13,315 nt of DNA from Porphyromonadaceae bacterium (lineage in GTDB: Bacteria; Bacteroidota; Bacteroidia; Bacteroidales; Tannerellaceae). A program made the position numbers and the translations under genes. Positions 1 through 8,277 of this stretch are shown piece by piece (position 1 is the first letter of the stretch; every line of letters starts with the position of its first letter). A model generated the notes under the pieces. That model saw nothing but the letters and a program-made list of their open reading frames with translations. It was not told where the DNA came from and made no database searches. The DNA is taken from the NCBI GenBank assembly GCA_003517945.1, contig DOZP01000364.1:310-13624 (forward strand). Direction: 5' to 3'.

Positions 1-34
1 CACAGTAAATTGGCGCAAGACCGTGAGTGATATC

Positions 35-2584
35 TTATTTTCCCGCAGGTATTAAATAATGTTTTCTTTCTAAGTCAAAATCCAACATCAATTGATCCAC
101 AAGCAACTCTTCATCAATTGCATAGATACGAATTATATGCTCTCCCGATTCATCCAAATGAATGTTGCTTACAGTTAACGACTGATTGCGCAATACGTTT
201 TCCGTCCACTTATCCGATAAGAATCTGGCGTGCGTCTCAACTATCACAGGTTTTTGTGTATCTATCACTATGGCATATCTTCTTTTTGTTTCGCCATGAA
301 CCGAATGCTGAGGGATAACGCCTACTTTGATTTTAGCATCACCTTTGCTTACGGTTGTTATCTTATATTCCAGATGTGGCTGTTCAGTCTTTATCTCTTC
401 AGCTACCGGCAGTCGAACCGCTTTACTGCCGTGACCAAGACTTTCGATGGTTTCCAACCGGATGTCATTGACATAATCGCAGGCATTAAACGCAATCATG
501 CGATCTCCTTCTACCTGTGTTCCGGCTGTTTGCGCTAAAGCAGGAACTTTAGGAATAGAGAATTTATTATTTCTGCATGATACCATGAGATCAGGCAATA
601 CAGGTTCTTGAAACACGGGTAAATCACGAGGTTTCATATCCATCATCAGTTCCCATTTACCATTACGAACATCTTTGTTGTACAGGTAGTTTAATGCTGC
701 AATCTCATTGTACGCTCCGATTGCCAACTTTGCATAATAATCGGCAAGCTCTACATGCTGCTGCGTGGCATACATACGAGATTTTTGAGCATATAGAATC
801 TTGCGGTTCATAGCTCCACTGGCCACTACCGGATAATGTATCAGTTGGAAATAAGCGGTCTTTAAAGGATTCGCTATTTCGTTTTTATATATTTCGCAGG
901 AAAGAGTAGCTATTTCATTGTAAGCCCGGATACGTTGTTCCATCTCATCTCCGAAAGTTGTTGGGGAAAATTCCGTATCTTTTACCGGTTGAAGCCCCCC
1001 CGGACTGCCCAAGGTCCAATCTTCCACTTCATTCCATCCCATATGTTCCGGCTTACGTTGCCCGGCTAAATGATAGTATTGTTTCAGAATGGAATGAATA
1101 TTATCCGAGGATTTACTACCAAATATTTTTTCAATCCATTTTTTTTGATAAGCGTAAATTGTATTTCCTGTGAATGATTCCATATCCCAAGCCATGTCAA
1201 GGAAGAACTCGGTGAGATACTCTCCGGGCTTTATATCTCCGACATTGAGTATCCACAAACGACGGGCATTATTATCCCAAGCCCGCTTCATCTCGGTATA
1301 AATCAGTCCCGGTTGAGTAGAAGCAAGCCATAAATAATCGTGGGGCTTACCCCAATAAGAAATATGATAATAGACCCCGCTTCCACCAGAACGTTTTTGT
1401 TCTTCGGGATCACTCAACCGCATAATATAACCATGGTTGTCATCACACCATACGAGTGTGATATCTTCGGGAAGTTCCAACCCGTTTTCGTAGGCTTTCA
1501 GTACTTCTTTGTATGGAACGAATTGCTGTGGGATTTCATAAATATCTTTATCCGGATTGGCGCGTTGCAATATATCGCGTTGTGCTGCTATCACATTACC
1601 TAACATATTGGTTTCGTCATCGATCGTTTTCACTCCCTGCATTCGCCCATCGTGTATACCACGCATGCCAATCGTATAGATGTTCTCCGATCCGACAAGT
1701 TCTTTCGCTCGTTCTTCCCAATAAGATAAAACTTGTTGCTTATTCGTCAGGAAATTGAACGGGCCACGCCGTTTATCGTTCCATTCTCCGGTATTAGTAC
1801 GCATCATGGGTTCTGCGTGGGAATTACTTACAATGATACCGTATTTTTCGGCAGCTTCTTTGTTCCCTTCCACGAAGAAGAAAGGTATGGTGCACTCGTG
1901 CATAGCCGGCCAGATAGTATTAGCACGTAAGCGTAATAATAATTCGAATATCTTAGCGTAGGTTTTCGGACCAATCGCTCCACGCCTTGGCGTAGGTTCA
2001 TACGTGCGCGTACTCCATGGCATTAATGCCCAGTCCTCATCATTTAAAAAAATACCACGATATTGCACGGAGGGAGCATACACTTTACGATCGGCAGTAA
2101 CTAAAACTTCCGCGTTCTTATCAGGGGTTACGTCTGCCCACCACACCCAGGGAGTCACGCCCATTTGCTTGGAAATCTCAAGTATTCCGTAGGCCGTTCC
2201 CCGCGGATCACTACCCATAATGAATAGATAAGAGTTTTCTCCATTTTGAACAGCTTGCATTTTATAGGCTTCCCATTTACCGGAAAGATCTTTATATTCA
2301 ATCTGATAATGTTCGGCCAGTTCTCGGAGTTCGGAGTCATCTTCCGGAATGCCGACAATGATCGTGTTTTGTTGTATTTCGGTAACTCTGGATATTGGAA
2401 CTTTAGCCACTAATCTGGAATCATTTATCAGTATGTCCAATGCTGTGTTTACTACCTTTTCATTACCTCCATAAAAAATAGAAACACCACTATTGTTACT
2501 TATCACTCTAAATGAGGATGAGGTATTAGCATAGATTGCCTGTGATACAATTAATAATAGGATAAAGATGAAATACTTCTTCAT
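35..2584 (-). CDS. Glycoside hydrolase family 115 alpha-glucuronidase, secreted
   Basis: Family GH115 enzymes remove glucuronic acid or 4-O-methylglucuronic acid from the xylose backbone of glucuronoxylan, on internal as well as terminal residues. The 849-aa protein is within the usual family length. Residues 1-19 form a signal peptide (MKK, hydrophobic core, probable cut after AIYA) with no lipobox cysteine, so a periplasmic location is likely. Family-typical blocks are RGIFLNDEDW (176-185), LRANTIWPAMHE (219-230), SNSHAEPMMR (253-262), IGMRGIHDG (305-313), VWCDDNHGYIMRL (378-390), GSGVYYHISYWG (401-412) and NVGDIKPGEYLTEFF (447-461). Conserved acidic residues D184, E230, D312, D381 and D382 are visible, but I cannot assign catalytic roles. 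The C-terminal part (about 690-849), ending in IRIYAIDEELLVDQL, looks like the GH115 C-terminal beta domain. It is third in the susC-susD operon and separated from susD by a hairpin. The substrate is inferred from the family. Confidence 0.95.
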   Translation of the reverse strand: MKKYFIFILLLIVSQAIYANTSSSFRVISNNSGVSIFYGGNEKVVNTALDILINDSRLVAKVPISRVTEIQQNTIIVGIPEDDSELRELAEHYQIEYKDLSGKWEAYKMQAVQNGENSYLFIMGSDPRGTAYGILEISKQMGVTPWVWWADVTPDKNAEVLVTADRKVYAPSVQYRGIFLNDEDWALMPWSTRTYEPTPRRGAIGPKTYAKIFELLLRLRANTIWPAMHECTIPFFFVEGNKEAAEKYGIIVSNSHAEPMMRTNTGEWNDKRRGPFNFLTNKQQVLSYWEERAKELVGSENIYTIGMRGIHDGRMQGVKTIDDETNMLGNVIAAQRDILQRANPDKDIYEIPQQFVPYKEVLKAYENGLELPEDITLVWCDDNHGYIMRLSDPEEQKRSGGSGVYYHISYWGKPHDYLWLASTQPGLIYTEMKRAWDNNARRLWILNVGDIKPGEYLTEFFLDMAWDMESFTGNTIYAYQKKWIEKIFGSKSSDNIHSILKQYYHLAGQRKPEHMGWNEVEDWTLGSPGGLQPVKDTEFSPTTFGDEMEQRIRAYNEIATLSCEIYKNEIANPLKTAYFQLIHYPVVASGAMNRKILYAQKSRMYATQQHVELADYYAKLAIGAYNEIAALNYLYNKDVRNGKWELMMDMKPRDLPVFQEPVLPDLMVSCRNNKFSIPKVPALAQTAGTQVEGDRMIAFNACDYVNDIRLETIESLGHGSKAVRLPVAEEIKTEQPHLEYKITTVSKGDAKIKVGVIPQHSVHGETKRRYAIVIDTQKPVIVETHARFLSDKWTENVLRNQSLTVSNIHLDESGEHIIRIYAIDEELLVDQLMLDFDLERKHYLIPAGK

Positions 2585-2602
2585 GTGTTTTCTATTTGAG
2601 CT

Positions 2603-2646
2603 AAAAAGGCGCTTCTTCTATATCTGTAAATACAAGAAGAAGCGCC
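2603..2646 (-). terminator. Intercistronic hairpin plus T-run between susD-like and GH115 genes
   Basis: A perfect 12-bp inverted repeat (GGCGCTTCTTCT at 2608-2619, AGAAGAAGCGCC at 2635-2646) encloses a 15-nt loop. Read on the minus strand it begins 37 nt after the SusD stop and is followed by TTTTT (2607-2603), which is the form of an intrinsic terminator. The GH115 start lies only 18 bp beyond the T-run, and I see no TAnnTTTG element between the two genes. Partial termination or mRNA-end stabilisation that keeps susCD transcript above enzyme transcript is therefore more likely than complete termination. That role is inference. Confidence 0.75.
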
Positions 2647-2683
2647 ACTAAGTAACTTAAAAATCAATTATTTGACTTATATT

Positions 2684-4717
2684 TTATTGTATTGCCGATT
2701 GCTCGGAAGTAGTTGGCCAATAAGGATTCTGATACAATGGTGACAATTCGACAGAAGTATAATCCGACGACGTCAGTAAGAATTGTGTTATTGGCATGGG
2801 TTGCAGATAATGCGCCATATGCCAAGTATATCCATCGCGGTACAAATTACCCGACCCCATATTCTTTTGGTATGGACGGAGGTATTGGCTCAATTCGGGA
2901 CTCGAAACTTTAGCCGACGAACTTCCATTGTAATCTGCTGCCGTAAAGTTAAACCAATCCTCCATTGGCGTACCCCACAGATGGAATCCTTCTATATGAT
3001 AATTTTCTGCTTTCAACTGATCAAGCGAGCGCCAACGAATTAAATCCATCCAACGCAAACCTTCGGCCATTAATTCACAACGCCGTTCACGACGAATGTT
3101 GTAAAGTACGGGATCTGCAAGCAGTTGTCCGGCCGTATATGCGCCCCAATCCAACTTTTCTTTCGTAATATCGGTTGCGGTAATCGTTATTTGCGGGTTA
3201 ATGGCCGCTCCTTCAAATCCGGCCTTCTCACGGATAATCATCCAATAGTCAAGGATTCTACCGGAAGCCAAACTGCCGGTAAGCATATATTGAGCTTCTA
3301 TATAATTGAGCAGGGCTTCCGTGGCGCGGAATGTAATAGAAGCCGTATATCCTTTGTTGTTTCCGGCCAATCCTCTATTGAAAGTTCCTCCTTTACGCAA
3401 TGTATATCCTGTGGTGTAGGCGCGATCCGGAGCGCCATTGCTGATATCCGGATTGGGTTCTATAGTCACAAACATATCCCCTATTCTATCATCCATATTC
3501 AGGAATACATTGGTTTGTCCCGGTTCTTTAAGGAAAATCGTCAGTCGCGGGTCACGATTCTTACGTGCATCGGCAATCGTCGCATCGCTAAACTGATAAT
3601 CATCATGCTGTGCATAGATTGGTTTACCATCGGCCATCAGGAAGCCTTCAACCAGACTACGGGTCACTCCAACACCCATATTTCCACGATTTATGGAAGT
3701 TTCCACTTGGTTTTGTATACCTAATGCCTGACTGTATTCGCGCCAAAGCAGCACTTCTGCAAAATCAGTCATGTCTATATTCCCAAACATCTTAAAATAC
3801 GGATTTTCCGGATCGGTAGCCGATTGAGGAATCGCTCCTGTGTTCTTCACCAAGCCTCCCTTGTATTTCTCTGCAATCATTTCGGCAGAGGCGACAGCTA
3901 TTTCTAAGAAATATCTAATTTCATTATCAATGCTTCCGCTGGGATACTGATAATTGGCATTATAATCTTTCGCTTTCCCCGGCCACCCTTCTCCGTTCGG
4001 CACAAAAGGAGTGTCTTTGAAGTTCGTAAGCCAGGATGCTTCAAACAAGGCGATACGCGATTTTAACAATACGGCGACATCAGGAGAAATGCGTGTACGT
4101 CTGGCGTCGAAATTCTCACTCATATACTCTACTGCAGTATCCAAATCATCCAGAATAAAACGCGCCACTTCATTGCGGGGCATACGTTTATTGGCGGCTA
4201 CCAATATAGCCTCATTGTCGGGAAGCGCTTCCGTGACAATAGGAAAATCCCCCCACTGCTGTAACCGTTTGAAGTATTGATATGCGCGTAGAACATAATG
4301 TTCGCCGATATAGTGCCGTATGTTTTTATCATTGCCGGCAATCTCTTTATTCTCGTAGCGATCAAGAATCGTATTGAGTTGATAATTGATATTCCGGATG
4401 ACACCCCAATCCCAATTACTATTACCCATCCCTACTTTCCATTCTCCAACCGCGTATTTACCATCGGCACTTCTTCCGGCTTGGTTATCTGTATTGTTAT
4501 CTGTTCCAAATGTTCCGTAGTCTCCGCCATGCGAAGGCAACACATCGGTATAGAAACTGTTAGCGCTGGCTTGCACTTGTTCTTCGGAACGGTAATATTC
4601 TTCCGGTACCACGTATGATGGCGGTTCTTTGTCTAAAAAATCATCACATGCTGCCAGAGTAGCTCCCAAAACAAACAGGGAGAGCGCTTTTCTTAGTATA
4701 TTATTTTTCATTTTCAT
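2684..4717 (-). CDS. SusD/RagB-family surface glycan-binding lipoprotein
   Basis: SusD-like proteins sit on the outer face of the outer membrane, cap the SusC barrel and bind the oligosaccharide to be imported. The 677-aa product has a lipoprotein signal with lipobox LAAC (C24). The two residues after the cysteine are Asp-Asp, in line with the acidic surface-export signals of Bacteroidota lipoproteins. The N-terminal SusD signature RAYQYFKRLQQWGDFP lies at about 144-159. The C-terminal RagB/SusD signature RRERRCELMAEGLRWMDLIRW is at about 542-562, and the usual ending with LQPMPIT and LYQNPYW follows. It is longer than the roughly 500-600 aa common in the family, and the additional length probably lies in the binding-face loops. 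The start is 10 bp after the SusC stop, so the pair is cotranscribed. A second ATG two codons downstream (4711-4709) would also keep the signal intact. The ligand cannot be read from the sequence; the GH115 neighbour suggests glucuronoxylan fragments. Confidence 0.96.
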   Translation of the reverse strand: MKMKNNILRKALSLFVLGATLAACDDFLDKEPPSYVVPEEYYRSEEQVQASANSFYTDVLPSHGGDYGTFGTDNNTDNQAGRSADGKYAVGEWKVGMGNSNWDWGVIRNINYQLNTILDRYENKEIAGNDKNIRHYIGEHYVLRAYQYFKRLQQWGDFPIVTEALPDNEAILVAANKRMPRNEVARFILDDLDTAVEYMSENFDARRTRISPDVAVLLKSRIALFEASWLTNFKDTPFVPNGEGWPGKAKDYNANYQYPSGSIDNEIRYFLEIAVASAEMIAEKYKGGLVKNTGAIPQSATDPENPYFKMFGNIDMTDFAEVLLWREYSQALGIQNQVETSINRGNMGVGVTRSLVEGFLMADGKPIYAQHDDYQFSDATIADARKNRDPRLTIFLKEPGQTNVFLNMDDRIGDMFVTIEPNPDISNGAPDRAYTTGYTLRKGGTFNRGLAGNNKGYTASITFRATEALLNYIEAQYMLTGSLASGRILDYWMIIREKAGFEGAAINPQITITATDITKEKLDWGAYTAGQLLADPVLYNIRRERRCELMAEGLRWMDLIRWRSLDQLKAENYHIEGFHLWGTPMEDWFNFTAADYNGSSSAKVSSPELSQYLRPYQKNMGSGNLYRDGYTWHMAHYLQPMPITQFLLTSSDYTSVELSPLYQNPYWPTTSEQSAIQ

Positions 4718-4727
4718 TATTTATTGA

Positions 4728-7700
4728 TTAAAAGGTTAAACTTAAACCACCCGATAACGTCATAGATAGCGGATATCCGTTACCGTTGCGCGTACCGATC
4801 GTTTCAGGGTCAAATTGTTCATCCAAACGGGTAAGCGTAAACAGGTTCTCGCCTGAAAAATAGACGCGTATCTTCTGTATCCCCCATTTCATCATCCATG
4901 CAGAAGGCAATGTATAACCAACCTGAAAGTTTTTAAGGCGTACATACGACGCGTCTTGCAGATACTTGGTTTGTGCTTGTAAGTTTTTACCCGTACCTTC
5001 AAGCGGACGCGGCAAGTATGCATCCACATTCGCCGAGGCATAGCCTTCTTTTACAGACCACGTGTTTTCATCGCGGAAGTAGTTGTCTACACCTTTTATG
5101 CCGGCGGAATTCCATAAGTCGCCTGTGAAACCGAACATATACGCACTGCCTTGCCAGTAATCACGCTTCATTACACCTTGGAAAAATACACGAACATCAA
5201 ATCCTTTCCATGCTGCACTCAAGTCAATTCCGAAACGATAGCGTGACGTATGGTTACCGATTAATATCTTGTCGCCAACTCCACCCAACGTTTCGGTTCC
5301 TTTGGTGATGACTCCATCTCCATCCACATCTTTATACATGATATCGCCGGCCTTCCAATCATTCCCGATGGGGTTTTGTCCTTGTCTCGGCGTTTCGGGA
5401 GCAACTCCATGTTTGGCCAGATAATTAGCGTCCAACTGATCCAAATGCGTATTCATTTCTTCATCGGTTTTTGCGATGCCAATAGTTTCATATCCCCAGA
5501 TCTCGTTTATGTAACGTCCTTCGATATACGTATTGATGGAGTTCGTCGGATTGTTAGGATAACGAAGTATCTTACTGCGCGAATCGGACAACAGAAATTT
5601 CGCCGAATAACTCAATCCGTTTTTCAATGCATCGCGCCACATCACCGAGAGTTCCCATCCGGTTGTACGAAGGTCGGTGTTATTCGTTTTAGGTACGGCA
5701 GTACCAAGTATATTCGGAAGCGCCGGAGCATTACCCACCATATCATTCGTATTACGTACATAGAAATCGAACGAACCTGATAGCCTGTTACGGAGTAAGC
5801 CCCAATCCAGACCGATATTATAAGTCTCAATAGTTTCCCATGTCAAACTTTCGGATACAAGTCCCGGTGCGGTTGCGGTATTCGGTCTTCTTCCGCCTTG
5901 CATCCAACCACCATTAGAAGATCCTACACCAAGTGTCTGATAGGTATAATACCAGTTATCCGTATTTTGATTTCCCAACGACCCATACGATCCACGAATT
6001 TTCAGCATATCCACCGTATTACGTACCGATTCAAAGAACGCTTCCTCTGCTATGTTCCATCCTACGGACATGGAAGGGAATGTTTTCCATTGACTGCCTT
6101 TACGGAAACGGGAAGAACCATCGGCGCGTACGTTCGCTTCGAATAAATAACGTCCTTTATAGTCGTAATTTAACCGGCCGAAAAATCCTACGGTTGACCA
6201 TTCATTACGCGCTCCGTTTGTTGAAGGAGTGATGGGGCTACCGTCAGGGTTTAGTCCCGACGTAAGGTCTACTTCGGGTTTGCCGGCTATCATGATGCCG
6301 TTCCTTTGTAATCCGAATAATGTTTGATTCAGGTTTTCCGCTTGGAAACCTCCTAATACATGGAAGTTGTGACTACCGTCTAAAGAGAAAGAATATTCGG
6401 AACGTGCATTAAAGTTGAAATAGTTTTCTTTCAGAAAGTCTTCGTGTACATTCGAACTATTGTTGCGATAATAGGGAGTTTCGTTTAAGTCATGATTTAT
6501 ATACGGTTGTTTATCCCAATGACGGTTAGCCGATTTAATACGGTAGTTAAAATCGACCGATGTCTTCCAATTCTTAACAGGCTCAATCACCAATCCGGTT
6601 TGCATATACACATGATCTGTCTGTTTCGTATCCGAACCTCCTTCTTCCAACGCCGCAACCGAAGTATCATCACTGTAATACAAGTGTCCGTTGCGGTCGT
6701 ATAACGGCAGAATAGGCCATGCTTTGAATGCAAGCGCCTCGTATAAATAGTCTGTCAATGCCGCCGGACGCACATAGTCTTCACGGGTAAACCGCACATT
6801 CATATTCAACATTAACCATTTAGTTAACTCAGAACTGATTTTTGCCGTAGCCGTAAAACGTTGCAGATCCTCTTCTCCCATATTGAGCAATCCGTTTTGA
6901 TCGAAGAAACTTCCGGACGCATAATAGTTAAATTTATCGCTACCCCCGCTCGCACTAATGTTGTGTTCCTGAGAGAAAGTCCGGTCTTTGTACACCACAT
7001 CATAATAGTTCACATCGTCAGCCCCGGTAGAGAAACCACCCAACCATTGTCCGCTGCCATTACTGTTCGGTTCTAAAGAATAAACAATCGTTCCATCGTC
7101 GGTTATACGTTGACCGGGAGCATAAGGTGTAGCGTTGCGCCAAGTCAATATCCGGTCCATATAACCTTCGTCAAAGCGTACACCACTTCCGCGATTTGTC
7201 AATGCATCATTTATCCAGGAAGCAAAATCAACAGAATTCATCATCGCTTTCTTGTTGATAGGGCTACCGAAACGGAAGCTGTTATTGTAATTGATGGACG
7301 CTTTTCCATCTCTGCTACCGCTTTTAGTGGTAATAAGAATGACCCCGAAAGGCGCGCGCGAACCGTAAATAGATGAGGCAGCCGCGTCTTTCAGGATAGA
7401 GATGTTGGCAATATCTTGCGGGTTAACACTGTGCAATTCGGCTTCCATACCATCAATCAGAATCAGAGGGGCGCCGCTTGATCCTTCACCGATAGTTGTA
7501 GTACCACGTACATTAATGTCAGGACGCCCTTCAAGGCTACCATTGCTAACATCAATATTAAGCCCAGGTATCAAACCTTGTAAAGCCTGCGTAGCGTTTG
7601 CCACAGGGCGCTCCTGCAGTTCATCTCCGGAAAGAGTACCTACCGCTCCTGTCAGATTTACTTTCTTTTGAACACCAAATCCTACGATAACAACTTCGTC

Positions 7701-8072
7701 CAACGATTCAATATCTTCGCGCATTGTAATCTGTAATACTTCAGAGGCATCGATTTTGACTTCTTGCGTAATGTAGCCGATATACGATATTTGTAATATA
7801 GCTCCTTGCGACACGTTGAGTGAAAAGTTTCCATCAAGGTCTGAGATCACTCCGTTTGTGGTACCTTTTTCCACAACACTGGCTCCAATGACAGGTTCAT
7901 CCTGTATATCCTTAATTGTACCCGTGACCAGTAACTGTTGTTGGGTGGTTTGCGGACTTAGTTCATCGCCATTCGCCATCACCCTGTCGGGATGCCCGGC
8001 AATGAAACCAACACAGAGAAAGAAGGTTGCTATAACCTTTCGCTTGTTTTTTCTTGGTAATTCTGATTTCAT
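4728..8072 (-). CDS. SusC/RagA-family TonB-dependent outer-membrane oligosaccharide transporter
   Basis: This is the outer-membrane barrel that imports oligosaccharides with TonB-ExbBD energy and pairs with the SusD-like lid encoded next. The 1114-aa protein has a signal peptide (basic MKSELPRKNKRK, hydrophobic stretch about 13-27, probable cut after VMA near 33). A carboxypeptidase-regulatory-like domain follows (about 47-118: VTGTIKDIQDEPVIGASV, then DLDGNFSLNV and ISYIGY). A Ton-box-like segment LDEVVIVGFG is at 124-133. The plug starts near 136 and holds the SusC signature ISILKDAAASSIYGSRAPFG (224-243), then VILITTKSG. The rest is a porin-like barrel ending in SLTF, with the terminal aromatic residue expected for outer-membrane insertion. 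There is no N-terminal STN domain, so control by an anti-sigma partner is unlikely, and the neighbouring HTCS fits instead. It is the first gene of the minus-strand operon, with an A-rich leader and a candidate promoter at 8138-8145. Confidence 0.97.
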   Translation of the reverse strand: MKSELPRKNKRKVIATFFLCVGFIAGHPDRVMANGDELSPQTTQQQLLVTGTIKDIQDEPVIGASVVEKGTTNGVISDLDGNFSLNVSQGAILQISYIGYITQEVKIDASEVLQITMREDIESLDEVVIVGFGVQKKVNLTGAVGTLSGDELQERPVANATQALQGLIPGLNIDVSNGSLEGRPDINVRGTTTIGEGSSGAPLILIDGMEAELHSVNPQDIANISILKDAAASSIYGSRAPFGVILITTKSGSRDGKASINYNNSFRFGSPINKKAMMNSVDFASWINDALTNRGSGVRFDEGYMDRILTWRNATPYAPGQRITDDGTIVYSLEPNSNGSGQWLGGFSTGADDVNYYDVVYKDRTFSQEHNISASGGSDKFNYYASGSFFDQNGLLNMGEEDLQRFTATAKISSELTKWLMLNMNVRFTREDYVRPAALTDYLYEALAFKAWPILPLYDRNGHLYYSDDTSVAALEEGGSDTKQTDHVYMQTGLVIEPVKNWKTSVDFNYRIKSANRHWDKQPYINHDLNETPYYRNNSSNVHEDFLKENYFNFNARSEYSFSLDGSHNFHVLGGFQAENLNQTLFGLQRNGIMIAGKPEVDLTSGLNPDGSPITPSTNGARNEWSTVGFFGRLNYDYKGRYLFEANVRADGSSRFRKGSQWKTFPSMSVGWNIAEEAFFESVRNTVDMLKIRGSYGSLGNQNTDNWYYTYQTLGVGSSNGGWMQGGRRPNTATAPGLVSESLTWETIETYNIGLDWGLLRNRLSGSFDFYVRNTNDMVGNAPALPNILGTAVPKTNNTDLRTTGWELSVMWRDALKNGLSYSAKFLLSDSRSKILRYPNNPTNSINTYIEGRYINEIWGYETIGIAKTDEEMNTHLDQLDANYLAKHGVAPETPRQGQNPIGNDWKAGDIMYKDVDGDGVITKGTETLGGVGDKILIGNHTSRYRFGIDLSAAWKGFDVRVFFQGVMKRDYWQGSAYMFGFTGDLWNSAGIKGVDNYFRDENTWSVKEGYASANVDAYLPRPLEGTGKNLQAQTKYLQDASYVRLKNFQVGYTLPSAWMMKWGIQKIRVYFSGENLFTLTRLDEQFDPETIGTRNGNGYPLSMTLSGGLSLTF

Positions 8073-8137
8073 TCGTTTTTGTTTTAAATAAAAATAAAAT
8101 AAGTGGTTTCAAATCTCAATATTGCCGATTGAATATG

Positions 8138-8145
8138 CAAATGTA
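8138..8145 (-). promoter_or_regulatory. Candidate -7 element of the susC-like operon promoter
   Basis: The minus strand reads TACATTTG, an exact match to the Bacteroidota -7 consensus TAnnTTTG. Transcription would start near 8130, giving a leader of about 55-60 nt before the SusC start at 8072; the leader is A-rich next to the ATG, as is common in this phylum. A weak -33-like TTG is at 8165-8163, 17 bp upstream, slightly closer than usual. It is the only exact match in this orientation that I found in the intergenic region. Confidence 0.6.
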
Positions 8146-8174
8146 TGGGTATATAGGCGATTCAATCCATGTGA

Positions 8175-8206
8175 AATTGACCAAAAACAATGGAAGAATT
8201 GACCAA
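8175..8206. promoter_or_regulatory. Candidate HTCS operator: direct repeat of AATTGACCAA, 22-bp period
   Basis: Exact 10-bp copies occur at 8175-8184 and 8197-8206, so equivalent bases are 22 bp apart, about two helical turns. The pair lies between the two divergent candidate promoters, roughly 45-75 bp upstream of the predicted susC transcription start, which suits an activator. Tandem same-face half-sites suit an AraC-type regulator, which HTCS proteins carry as output domain. Binding is inferred, not shown. Confidence 0.55.
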
Positions 8207-8244
8207 TCGCAAAAAGGAGAGTGGATACATATTCGTTTTAATTA

Positions 8245-8252
8245 TATATTTG
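8245..8252 (+). promoter_or_regulatory. Candidate -7 element of the HTCS gene promoter
   Basis: TATATTTG matches TAnnTTTG exactly and ends 25 bp before the ATG at 8278, which would give a leader of about 20 nt. No clear -33 TTG is found at the expected distance, which would fit a weak constitutive promoter for a regulator. No Shine-Dalgarno-like sequence precedes the ATG, as is common in Bacteroidota. Confidence 0.5.
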
Positions 8253-8277
8253 TAATTACAATTCCATAAATTCTACC

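Noticed and set aside
1..34. Possible start of a further minus-strand gene downstream of GH115
   Set aside because: No start codon with a readable coding frame and no terminator are visible in 34 bases.
3125..3724. Plus-strand open frame of 199 codons
   Set aside because: It lies entirely antisense to the strong SusD-family gene and shows no recognisable domain; it is a shadow frame.
5376..5780. Plus-strand open frame of 134 codons, and similar frames across 5400-8100
   Set aside because: They are antisense to the SusC barrel and have no domain or plausible start context.
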